Part shown: positions 54,451 to 62,493 of the stretch, in pieces | How positions within the stretch are numbered: position 1 is the stretch's first letter | Layout: every line of letters begins with the position of its first letter | Assembly: GCF_013408425.1 (NCBI RefSeq) | Contig: NZ_JACBYV010000001.1 | Span: 806,001-870,000, forward strand | Length of the DNA stretch: 64,000 bases | Direction of reading: 5' to 3' | Source: Pseudomonas flavescens | GTDB taxonomy: Bacteria; Pseudomonadota; Gammaproteobacteria; Pseudomonadales; Pseudomonadaceae | The notes under the pieces: model-generated | Databases searched by the model: none | Told to the model about the DNA's origin: nothing | What the model saw: only the letters and a program-made list of their open reading frames with translations | Made by a program: the position numbers and the translations under genes

Positions 54451-55341
54451 ATGGAGCAGTTTCGTAATATCGGCATCATCGGTCGCCTGGGCAGTACCCA
54501 GGTGCTCGACACCATTCGCCGCCTGAAGAAGTTCTTGCTCGAGCGCCAGCTGCACGTGATTCTCGAGGACACCATCGCCGAGGTTCTGCCTGGCCATGGT
54601 CTGCAGACATCCGCCCGCAAGCACCTGGGCGAGTTCTGCGACCTGGTGATCGTGGTCGGTGGCGACGGCAGCATGCTCGGCGCAGGCCGCGCCCTGGCCC
54701 GGCACAAGGTGCCGGTGCTCGGCATCAACCGCGGCAATCTGGGGTTTCTCACCGATATCCGCCCGGATGAACTGGAGTCCAAGGTCGCCGAGGTGCTGGA
54801 AGGCAACTACCTCACCGAGAACCGCTTTCTGCTCGAAACCGAAGTGCGCCGTCATTCCGAGGCGATCGGCCAGGGCGACGCGCTCAACGACGTGGTGCTG
54901 CACCCGGGCAAGTCCAACCGGATGATCGAGTTCGAGCTCTACATCGACGGCCAGTTCGTCTGCAGCCAGAAGGCCGATGGTCTGATCGTCGCCACGCCGA
55001 CCGGCTCCACTGCCTACGCCCTGTCGGCTGGTGGGCCGATCATGCACCCCAAGCTGGACGCCATCGTCATCGTGCCGATGTACCCGCACACGCTGTCCAG
55101 CCGGCCGATCGTGGTGGATGGCAACAGTGAGCTGAAGATCGTCGTCTCCAAGGATCTGCAGCTCTACCCGCAGGTGTCCTGTGACGGCCAGAACCACTTC
55201 ACCTGCGCGCCCGGCGACACCATCACGGTACGCAAGAAGTCCCAGAAGCTGTGCTTGATCCACCCGCTGGATCACAACTACTACGAGATCTGCCGAACCA
55301 AGCTGGGATGGGGTAGCCGACTCGGCGGCGGAGGCGACTGA
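54451..55341 (+). CDS. nadK: NAD kinase
   Basis: Phosphorylates NAD to NADP; 296 residues. The ATP/NAD loop is VVGGDGSMLGAGRAL, then GINRGNLGFLTDI, and the conserved TPTGSTAYALSAGGPI near residue 188. The sequence NDVVLHPGK replaces the usual NEVVLHRG. The gene begins a run with the phosphoesterase and rhomboid genes, whose starts overlap preceding stops (TGATG and ATGA), so three proteins are co-translated. Confidence 0.96.
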   Translation: MEQFRNIGIIGRLGSTQVLDTIRRLKKFLLERQLHVILEDTIAEVLPGHGLQTSARKHLGEFCDLVIVVGGDGSMLGAGRALARHKVPVLGINRGNLGFLTDIRPDELESKVAEVLEGNYLTENRFLLETEVRRHSEAIGQGDALNDVVLHPGKSNRMIEFELYIDGQFVCSQKADGLIVATPTGSTAYALSAGGPIMHPKLDAIVIVPMYPHTLSSRPIVVDGNSELKIVVSKDLQLYPQVSCDGQNHFTCAPGDTITVRKKSQKLCLIHPLDHNYYEICRTKLGWGSRLGGGGD

Positions 55342-56315
55342 TGCAGCTCGACCCGTCTCGCGGCTACGACCTGATCGGTGATATCCATGGCTGCGCCAAT
55401 ACTCTGGTGCACCTGCTCGAGCGCCTGGGTTATCGCCGTCAGAACGGGGTCTGGCGCCATCCGCAACGTATGGCGGTGTTCCTCGGCGACCTGATCGATC
55501 GAGGCCCGCGCATTCGCGAGGCCGTGCACCTGGTGCACGACATGGTGCGGGCCGGTGAGGCGCTGTGCATCATGGGCAATCACGAGTTCAACGCCCTTGG
55601 CTGGATGACGCCGGCACTGCCGGGCAGCGGCCGCGACTACGTGCGTGAGCGTACCCCGCGGCACGGGCGGCTGATCGGCGAAACCCTCAAGCAGTTCGAG
55701 CCATACCCTGACGAGTGGCGCGATGTGCTGGCCTGGTTCTACGAGCTGCCGCTGTTTCTCGATGCCGGTCATTTTCGCGTGGTGCACGCCTGCTGGGACG
55801 AGGGCATGATCGCACCGCTGCGCCGGCAGTTTCCGGATGGCTGTATCGATGAGCATTTTCTGCAGGCCTCTGCCGTGCCTGGCAGCTATGCCTGCACCGT
55901 GCTCGATCGGCTGCTGCGCGGCACCGACATGCGCCTGCCCGACGGCTTGACCATGACCAGTGGTGACGGCTTCACCCGCTCGTTCTTCCGCACCAAGTTC
56001 TGGGAAGACAACCCGCAGACATACGGCGATGTGCAGTTCCAGCCCGATGCCTTGCCGGATCTGGTCGCGCAGATGCCGCTCAGCGAGCTGCAGAAGACCG
56101 AGTTGCTCAAGTACGGGCCCGATCAACCCTTGCTGTTCGTCGGCCATTACTGGCGCAGCGGCACCCCTGAACCGATCCGCCCGAACCTGGCCTGCCTGGA
56201 TTACAGCGCCGTGATGTACGGCAAGCTGGTGGCCTACCGCCTTGATCAGGAAACCCGTCTGGACCCGCGCAAGTTCGTCTGGGTCGATGTCGAGAAACCG
56301 GAGGCGCCGCGATGA
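55341..56315 (+). CDS. Metallophosphoesterase
   Basis: 324 residues, calcineurin-like phosphoesterase of the PrpE/ApaH-like kind. Metal-binding motifs are GDIHGCANT near the start, GDLIDRG, GNHEFNA, a His in VVHACWDEG and GHYWRSG. The start codon overlaps the nadK stop. Substrates of relatives include phosphoproteins and dinucleoside polyphosphates; none can be chosen here. Confidence 0.9.
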   Translation: MQLDPSRGYDLIGDIHGCANTLVHLLERLGYRRQNGVWRHPQRMAVFLGDLIDRGPRIREAVHLVHDMVRAGEALCIMGNHEFNALGWMTPALPGSGRDYVRERTPRHGRLIGETLKQFEPYPDEWRDVLAWFYELPLFLDAGHFRVVHACWDEGMIAPLRRQFPDGCIDEHFLQASAVPGSYACTVLDRLLRGTDMRLPDGLTMTSGDGFTRSFFRTKFWEDNPQTYGDVQFQPDALPDLVAQMPLSELQKTELLKYGPDQPLLFVGHYWRSGTPEPIRPNLACLDYSAVMYGKLVAYRLDQETRLDPRKFVWVDVEKPEAPR

Positions 56316-57175
56316 GCCCGGTGATCGCCTTGCGTGCACCGCTCGATGAGGACCTGACACCTTTCATCACCCTGTTGCGCAACCTGGGTGTCGCCCACCG
56401 GGTCGCCGAGCAGTCCAATGAGCAGGTGCTCTGGGTACCCGATGAACATATCGCCAGTCAGGTGCGCGAGCTATACGCCCGAGTGCCCCAGGGCGATCCC
56501 AGTGTGCAACCCGTGCAGGTTCAGCCAGCGCGCAAGCTACCTGGCTTTCTCGATCAGGCCCGGCGCAGCCCGCTGACGTTGGTCGTGCTGGCCCTGACCT
56601 TGCTGGTCGCGCTGCTGACCTGGGGCGGTGAAGATTACGATGTCGTGCGCTGGCTGAGCTTCGTCGACTTCCAGATCGAAGGTCAGTACATCTACTTCGC
56701 TTCCTTCGCCCAGGTCGTCGACAGCGGCCAGTGGTGGCGTGTGTTCACGCCGATGCTGCTGCATTTCGGCGTGCTGCACCTGGCCATGAACAGTTTGTGG
56801 TACTGGGAGCTGGGCCGACGTATCGAGGCACGCCAGGGCGCGCTCATGCTGCTGCTCCTGACCCTGTGGTTCGGCCTGGCAGCCAACGTCGCGCAATACC
56901 TGTATGGCGGCCCGGCGCTGTTCGGCGGGTTGTCAGGCGTGCTTTATGGTCTGCTCGGGCACTGCTGGCTGTTCCAGTGGCTGGCCCCGAATGCGGCTTA
57001 CAAGCTGCCACGGGGCGTGCTGGTGAGCATGCTGATCTGGCTGCTGATCTGCATGACCGGTGTATTCGAGCTGCTGCAGTTCGGCGCCATCGCCAATGCC
57101 GCCCATGTCGGTGGGCTGGTCGCGGGGTGCGTCACCGGGCTGATTGGCGGTCTGCTGGCCCGGCGACGCCGCTGA
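56312..57175 (+). CDS. Rhomboid-family intramembrane serine protease (GlpG-like)
   Basis: 287 residues. A cytoplasmic N-terminal domain (about 1-85) precedes six membrane segments. The catalytic serine is in GGLSGVLYGLLGH, the partner His in ANAAHVGGLVAG, and the oxyanion His/Asn in LHLAMNSLWYWELG. That is the full GlpG arrangement. The start overlaps the phosphoesterase stop by ATGA. Cleaves membrane-protein substrates in the inner membrane; targets unknown. Confidence 0.92.
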   Translation: MSPVIALRAPLDEDLTPFITLLRNLGVAHRVAEQSNEQVLWVPDEHIASQVRELYARVPQGDPSVQPVQVQPARKLPGFLDQARRSPLTLVVLALTLLVALLTWGGEDYDVVRWLSFVDFQIEGQYIYFASFAQVVDSGQWWRVFTPMLLHFGVLHLAMNSLWYWELGRRIEARQGALMLLLLTLWFGLAANVAQYLYGGPALFGGLSGVLYGLLGHCWLFQWLAPNAAYKLPRGVLVSMLIWLLICMTGVFELLQFGAIANAAHVGGLVAGCVTGLIGGLLARRRR

Positions 57176-57182
57176 TGTGCGC

Positions 57183-59558
57183 TTACCAGCGATAGCTTAG
57201 CGAGCCGATCAGGCTGCGTTCATCGCCATAACGACAGGTCGTGTTGCAGAACAGGTACTTCTCGTTGCCCAGGTTCTGGGCCTTGGCGGCCACTTCCCAG
57301 TGGTCGTCGATTTCATAGCTGATCAGCGCATCGAACAGCGTGTAAGCGGGGATCTTGCCTTCATAGACCGTTGGTGTGGTGCGTGTGGTGCCGGTATAGC
57401 GTGCGCCAGCTGCGAGTCGTAGCTGCGGCAGACCGAGGGCGCTCAGGCGATAGCTCGCCCACAGACTGGCACTGTGGTAAGGCACGCCTTCGATGCGTTT
57501 GCCGACATTGCTGGCGCTGCTGTCCTGGATCACGTGGGAGTCGGTATAGGCGTAGGAGGCGGTGAGGCTGAGGTTGTCGCTCGCCTCTGTCTTGGCCTCC
57601 AGTTCCAGGCCTTTGGAGCGGGTTTTCCCGTATTGCACGAATGTGGCGCTGGCGGCGTCGAAGCTCAGTGAATTTTCCTGAGTCAGTTGGTACACCGCAG
57701 CACTGATCAACGTCTGGCTGCCGGGAGGTTGATAGCGCACACCGACCTCATACTGCTCGCCTTCCAGCGGCGCGAAGGCATTGCCAGCGGCTGGATTGCT
57801 GACATTGGCCGGCTGAAACGACTGGCTGTAACTGGCGTAAGGCGCCACGCCGTTGTCCGCCATGTAGACCAAACCAATACGGCCGGTGGCTTTCTTGTCG
57901 TTGCGGGTAGCACGTGCCTCGGTCGCGAAGGTAGTGGTGCGGCTTTCCGCCCAGTCCTGACGGGCGCCCAGCAGGAGCAGCCACTTGTCGTCGAACCTGA
58001 TCTGATCCTGCAGGTAGAGGCCCTTCTGCGCGCTGTGCAGATCGGAGCCGCTTTCGGCGGCGGTGTTTTCGCCGTAGCCGGTATGGATCGGGTTGGCGAG
58101 ATCCAGCGGCGGAGCCAGTTGCGCCAGGGAGGCGCTGATATGGCGGTGGGAGTCGTATGTCTTGTGGTAGTAGTCGACCCCCACCAATAAGCTGTGTTGC
58201 CAGCGGCCACTGTCCAGCGTGTATTGCAGGTTGTTGTCGGTGGTCCAGCCGGTGGAGCGCTCGTCACGCTCGCTGTAGCGGCGCAGTAGCTGACTGCCGA
58301 CGATGGCTTGTGGAATCAGGTAGTCCCAGTCGGTGTTGGCCTGGAAATAGCGCAGGCTGTGGTTCACTTGCAGGTGGTCGTTGAAATGGTGCTCGAACAG
58401 GTACCCGAGCGTGTCCATACGGTTGTTGAAATGGTCGTAGCCGGGTTCGCCAACGAAGTCGTCGCGACCTATCTTGTAGCCCGGCGTATCGCTGTAGGTG
58501 GTCATGGTGTAGGCCGTCGGCGGGGCGAAGCCGGTAAAGGTTTCCTGATGACTGGCCAGAATGGTGAGCGAGCTGTCCTCGTTCGGACGCCAGGTCAAGG
58601 CGGGCGCGATGTAGCGGCGGTCGTCGTCGATATGATCGACCTGCGTATTGCTGTCGCGCCACAGACCGGTGAGGCGGTAGCTGAACTGGCCCTGATCGTC
58701 CAGCGGGCCGCCTAGGTCGAAGGTGTACTGGCGACGGTCGTAGTTGCCGATTTCGATACCCACTTCATGCAGCGGTTCGCTGGTCGGGCGCTTGCTGATG
58801 GTGTTGATCAGTCCACCCGGCGACAGTTGCCCATAAAGCACGGATGAGGCCCCTTTGAGCACTTCTACCCGCTCCACGCCGTAGGCTTCGATGCTGCCGT
58901 CGTAGGGGTTGGCCTGCAGTTTCATGCCGTCGCGCAGAATACCGCCGGTGCCCGCGCCCACGTTGAAGCCGCGCAAGGTGAAGTCGTCCGCGGTACGGCT
59001 GAAACCACTTGGCTGGCTGCTGAAGCCAGCGGTGTATTTCAGTGCATCGGAAAGGTTATCGCCCTTGCGGTCGTTCATTTCGTCGCGGGTTACTACCGAA
59101 ATCGACTGTGGCGTCTCGAGCAGCGATGCATCGGTCTTGGTGGCCGAGCTGCCTCGCTGGGCGACATAGCCGGAAAAGGGGGCGCCCGTGCGTTCACTGG
59201 CAATCGTGGAGTCGACGCGGGTGGCATCGAGGGTCATCGATCCGTTTTGTGGGGCCGGCTGCACGCTGAGCGTTCCGCCACTGGTGGCACGTACTTCAAG
59301 ACCGCTGCCACGCAGGGCCTGCTGTACTGCTTCGCTGGCGCTGAAGGAGCCATGTACGGGAGCGGCCTGATGGCCATCGACGTCCGCAGGGATGAACAGT
59401 ATCTGCTGGCCACTGCGTTGGCCGATTTCGATCAGCGTAGCGGCCAGCGGTGCCGCCGACAGTGCGAAATCATGGCGCTGCTGCGATGCACTGGCATTGC
59501 CATGCATGGCGACCATGAAAGCGGTGATGAAGAACGGCAAGCAAGACTGATGAGGCAT
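57183..59558 (-). CDS. TonB-dependent siderophore receptor with STN signalling domain
   Basis: Outer-membrane transducer, 791 residues. Signal peptide at about 1-25, STN domain at about 28-98 (LAATLIEIGQRSGQQILFIP), plug at about 135-245 (TPQSISVVTRDEMNDRKG, GLINTISKRPTSEP) and a barrel to the terminal aromatic (GSLSYRW). The STN domain contacts the adjacent FecR-like protein. A late pair of Cys, FCNTTCRYGDE, is typical of hydroxamate-type siderophore receptors such as FoxA/FpvB-like. The xenosiderophore is not decided. The start at 59558 has a weak ribosome site. Confidence 0.9.
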   Translation of the reverse strand: MPHQSCLPFFITAFMVAMHGNASASQQRHDFALSAAPLAATLIEIGQRSGQQILFIPADVDGHQAAPVHGSFSASEAVQQALRGSGLEVRATSGGTLSVQPAPQNGSMTLDATRVDSTIASERTGAPFSGYVAQRGSSATKTDASLLETPQSISVVTRDEMNDRKGDNLSDALKYTAGFSSQPSGFSRTADDFTLRGFNVGAGTGGILRDGMKLQANPYDGSIEAYGVERVEVLKGASSVLYGQLSPGGLINTISKRPTSEPLHEVGIEIGNYDRRQYTFDLGGPLDDQGQFSYRLTGLWRDSNTQVDHIDDDRRYIAPALTWRPNEDSSLTILASHQETFTGFAPPTAYTMTTYSDTPGYKIGRDDFVGEPGYDHFNNRMDTLGYLFEHHFNDHLQVNHSLRYFQANTDWDYLIPQAIVGSQLLRRYSERDERSTGWTTDNNLQYTLDSGRWQHSLLVGVDYYHKTYDSHRHISASLAQLAPPLDLANPIHTGYGENTAAESGSDLHSAQKGLYLQDQIRFDDKWLLLLGARQDWAESRTTTFATEARATRNDKKATGRIGLVYMADNGVAPYASYSQSFQPANVSNPAAGNAFAPLEGEQYEVGVRYQPPGSQTLISAAVYQLTQENSLSFDAASATFVQYGKTRSKGLELEAKTEASDNLSLTASYAYTDSHVIQDSSASNVGKRIEGVPYHSASLWASYRLSALGLPQLRLAAGARYTGTTRTTPTVYEGKIPAYTLFDALISYEIDDHWEVAAKAQNLGNEKYLFCNTTCRYGDERSLIGSLSYRW

Positions 59559-59681
59559 GGTGATCCAGAGCTCCGAGTCGCAGGAAACACCCCTGGCGAT
59601 CGCTTTCGCCAGAGTTCTTTACGGGTATGTGCGATGAGGCGGAGTTTTTTTCAGGCGTGGGTGAAAATTAATTCGCTGCAC

Positions 59682-59754
59682 CTAGAGTCTGTTGACGTTT
59701 CCGCGCAGCCCGTAGGGCCTGGCGCGGCCGTGCTGACACGTCAACAGACCCTAG
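59682..59754. repeat. Short MITE-like inverted-repeat element inserted at a CTAG
   Basis: Terminal arms CTAGAGTCTGTTGACGT (59682-59698) and ACGTCAACAGACCCTAG (59738-59754) pair at 16 of 17 positions around a 39-base GC-rich core that can itself fold. Both ends lie in C-TA-G, as IS630/mariner-type elements leave after insertion in CTAG with TA duplication. Its right arm contains the TAG stop of the fecR-like gene. Confidence 0.6.
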
Positions 59755-60662
59755 ACATGCTCGATACGCGTCCATACGCCCAGGTAGCTATGGACGCGTA
59801 CCGGCAGGATGTCCGCCAAGGCAGCCAGCGCCTGGGCGCTGTTATCCAGATTGAATACGCCGGAGATACGTAGATGTGCTGCATTTTGGGAAAGCTGCAG
59901 CATGCCTCGGTGATAGGGGCGCAGTTGGTCGATCAACTGGCCCAGCGTCCAGTCGTGCGCTTGCAAGAAACCGTTGACCCAGGCATCTGGGGCGCCCACG
60001 AAAGGTCGCATCCCTGTCACGCCATTGGCGAGCATGTGCACTTGTTGCCCTGGCAGCAGGGGGCGCCCGGCAATGCTTGCGCTGCCACGCAGTAGGCAGG
60101 CACGAGCGAAATCATCGTGCAGCTCCAGCACGCAGCGCCCGTCTGCCAGCTGGATCTCCCCAAAGCGACTCGCTAGAGTCACGGGGCGTAGTTCTCCACC
60201 TTGCGTGTCGATGACCAGGCTGCCTTGATGCAGGCGAACAAGGTGTCGCTCACCGGAAAGGTCGAGGTCGACGGCGCTCTGTGCATTGAGTGTCAGCCAG
60301 GCACTTGGCAATTCGATCCGCCGGCGCTCGGCGGTTTGCGTACGAAGGTCGGCGTTCCAGTTGTTCAGCGGCATGCCAGGTTTGCCGAGCAGGTGGGCGC
60401 CGACAGCCATCGTGCTGATTGCCAGCGTGCCGCGTAGCAGATTGCGGCGGCTCAGGTTCGGCGTGTTCAGCGCTTGTCTGGCTGGCGCAGCCTTCAGTGG
60501 TAGCAGCGTTTTACCAAGTCGCTGTTGTAGGGCATTCCAGGCGTCGGTGTGAGCAGGATTGGCACTCAGCCACTGCTGGAAACGTGTGTGCTCGTCATCG
60601 CCGAAGTTGCCCGAACTCTGCCGTGCATGCCACTCGATGGCTTGCTCTATCAGTGGGCTCAC
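59751..60662 (-). CDS. FecR-family anti-sigma factor / sigma regulator
   Basis: 303 residues. The N-terminal cytoplasmic part (about 1-75, with DAWNALQQRLG) should hold the ECF sigma factor. A membrane helix near SRRNLLRGTLAISTMAVGAHL (twin-Arg at its start) crosses to the periplasm, followed by a FecR beta domain (LTLASRFGEIQLADGRCVLEL). It relays the STN signal of the receptor to the sigma factor. It overlaps the sigma gene by 4 bases. The stop codon lies in the short repeat. Confidence 0.9.
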   Translation of the reverse strand: MSPLIEQAIEWHARQSSGNFGDDEHTRFQQWLSANPAHTDAWNALQQRLGKTLLPLKAAPARQALNTPNLSRRNLLRGTLAISTMAVGAHLLGKPGMPLNNWNADLRTQTAERRRIELPSAWLTLNAQSAVDLDLSGERHLVRLHQGSLVIDTQGGELRPVTLASRFGEIQLADGRCVLELHDDFARACLLRGSASIAGRPLLPGQQVHMLANGVTGMRPFVGAPDAWVNGFLQAHDWTLGQLIDQLRPYHRGMLQLSQNAAHLRISGVFNLDNSAQALAALADILPVRVHSYLGVWTRIEHV

Positions 60663-61168
60663 GTCTCGGCACCGTAGCAGGCCCTGAGCCCCTGAACGAT
60701 GTACTGATGCACCCGCGTGACGGACACGCCAAGCTCCACTGCAATCTGTGCATAGGTCAGGCCATCCAGCTGGCTGTATAAAAAGGCGGCGCGAGCCTTG
60801 CTGGAAAGCCCGTCGAGAAGCCGATCGATCTCGACAAGCGTTTCCAGCAGCAGGTAGTGATCCTCAGCAGAAGGGGCCAAGCGCTCCGGCTCGGCGGTCA
60901 ATGCCGCCAGGTAGGCACGTTCGAGGTCGCGGCGCCGCCAACTGGCGAATACCAGGCGTTTGGCAATGGTTGTCAGCAGTGCACGTGGTTCGTGGATCTT
61001 TCGCTGATCGCGCATGGCGACAACCTGAGCGAAGGTTTCGGCGGCCATGTCCGCAGCGTCGTGGCGGCAGCCAAGACGAGCGCGCAGGCGCTCGAACAAC
61101 CAGCCATGGTGCTCGCCGAACAGATTGTGAAGCATCGCCGTCCGATTGCTGGAGTTGGCAGGAAGCAT
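60659..61168 (-). CDS. FecI-type ECF sigma factor
   Basis: 169 residues. Region 2 is at about 15-80 (HHGWLFERLRARLGCRHDAAD, LTTIAKRLVFASWRRRDLE) and region 4 at about 110-165 (SKARAAFLYSQLDGLTYAQIA, ELGVSVTRVHQYI). It directs transcription of the receptor gene when ferric siderophore is sensed. Start: 61168, or 61132 at an internal ATG. A Fur box overlaps the promoter at 61185-61203. Confidence 0.92.
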   Translation of the reverse strand: MLPANSSNRTAMLHNLFGEHHGWLFERLRARLGCRHDAADMAAETFAQVVAMRDQRKIHEPRALLTTIAKRLVFASWRRRDLERAYLAALTAEPERLAPSAEDHYLLLETLVEIDRLLDGLSSKARAAFLYSQLDGLTYAQIAVELGVSVTRVHQYIVQGLRACYGAET

Positions 61169-61184
61169 GCTGGGAAGGTCACTT

Positions 61185-61203
61185 GATAGTGAAAACTATT
61201 ATC
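61185..61203. promoter_or_regulatory. Fur box of the fecI-like gene
   Basis: GATAGTGAAAACTATTATC matches the Fur consensus GATAATGATAATCATTATC at 15 of 19 bases. It lies 17 bases upstream of the sigma factor start, so iron-replete Fur should block it. Confidence 0.75.
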
Positions 61204-61328
61204 ATTTTGTCATTTGACTTCACTACTGGCAATCGCATCCGCCGCGCGATATGCGCTGTTTCGATCAATGCCCGTGCGCCGAAGCATGTGGCCCGGTAAT
61301 ATGTGACTTTTTGAGCCTGGAGCCAGCC

Positions 61329-61592
61329 ATGTCCTCCTTCGTCGAATTGATCCGCAACATCACCCCGGACGTGTATGAAAGCCTCAAGCTGGCCGTGGAG
61401 ATCGGCAAGTGGCCGGACGGCCGCAAGCTGACTCAGGAGCAGAAGGAACTGAGCCTGCAGGCGATGATCGCCTGGGAGATCGAGAACCTGCCCGAGGATC
61501 AGCGCACTGGCTACATGGGCACCTCCGAGTGTTCCTCGAAGTCCGAGCCGATCCCGAACCTGCTCTACAAGTCCTCGGAAACCCTGCACTGA
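61329..61592 (+). CDS. DUF1315 (YeaC-like) family protein
   Basis: 87 residues, cytoplasmic, helical. Contains GKWPDGRKLTQEQKELSLQA and AWEIENLPEDQRTGYM, typical of the YeaC-like family. ATG 61329 has GGAG 6 bases upstream. The stop overlaps the next start (TGATG). Function unknown, but the pair with DUF2797 and pepN is conserved in pseudomonads as I remember it. Confidence 0.85.
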   Translation: MSSFVELIRNITPDVYESLKLAVEIGKWPDGRKLTQEQKELSLQAMIAWEIENLPEDQRTGYMGTSECSSKSEPIPNLLYKSSETLH

Positions 61593-62425
61593 TGGTTGAA
61601 GTAGCCCGTGGCGCCCTGAGCAAGATGGCCACCCAGCTCGATGCGCCAGTGCAGTACGCCTTTCGCCTGGGTGACGAGCGGATCGCCGTCAATCCGATGA
61701 TCGGCAAGACCGTGCGCCTGGAGTTTCTCGGCGCGATTCATTGCAGCCATTGCGGGCGCAGAACCAAGACCAGCTTCAGTCAGGGTTATTGCTACCCCTG
61801 CATGCAGAAGCTCGCCCAGTGCGACCTGTGCATCATGAGCCCGGAACGCTGCCACTACGACGCCGGTACCTGTCGGGATCCGGGGTGGGGCGAGCAGTTC
61901 TGCATGACCGATCATGTGGTCTACCTGGCCAACTCGTCGGGCATCAAGGTGGGCATCACCCGCGCCACGCAGATCCCCACGCGCTGGATCGATCAGGGGG
62001 CCACCCAGGCGCTGCCGATCATGCGCGTCGCCACTCGCCAGCAGTCCGGTTTCGTCGAAGACCTGCTGCGCAGCCAGGTGGCCGACAAGACCAATTGGCG
62101 CGCGTTGCTCAAGGGCGATGCGACGCCGGTCGACCTGCTCGCCGTGCGCGAACAGATCTTCCATGCCTGCGCCGAAGGCATCGATGCGCTGCAGCAGCGT
62201 TTCGGCCTGCAGGCCGTGCTGCCGTTGAACGAGCAGTCGGTGGTCGATATCCGTTACCCGATCGAGGGCTATCCGGCCAAGATCACCAGCTTCAACCTGG
62301 ACAAGAATCCCGTCGCCGAAGGCACACTGCTCGGCATCAAGGGCCAGTACCTGATGTTCGATACCGGCGTGATCAATATCCGCAAGTACACCGCTTACCA
62401 GATCGCAGCCAGCTGCGCCGCCTGA
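61592..62425 (+). CDS. DUF2797-family Cys-rich protein
   Basis: 277 residues. A zinc-ribbon-like N-terminal part has HCSHCGRRTKTSFSQGYCY, then CDLCIMSPERCHYD, together about eight Cys. A GIY-YIG-like stretch follows (VYLANSSGIKVGITRA with an Arg, then RWIDQGA), which recalls the GIY-YIG endonuclease fold. Matches what I know as DUF2797. Coupled to DUF1315 by overlapping start and stop. Cytoplasmic; function unknown. Confidence 0.82.
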   Translation: MVEVARGALSKMATQLDAPVQYAFRLGDERIAVNPMIGKTVRLEFLGAIHCSHCGRRTKTSFSQGYCYPCMQKLAQCDLCIMSPERCHYDAGTCRDPGWGEQFCMTDHVVYLANSSGIKVGITRATQIPTRWIDQGATQALPIMRVATRQQSGFVEDLLRSQVADKTNWRALLKGDATPVDLLAVREQIFHACAEGIDALQQRFGLQAVLPLNEQSVVDIRYPIEGYPAKITSFNLDKNPVAEGTLLGIKGQYLMFDTGVINIRKYTAYQIAASCAA

Positions 62426-62493
62426 CCGGCAGGCGCTGCTGACGCCATTCACCTGTCTGTCACGCCAATGGGCGTGGCATCGAAGAGGTTCCC

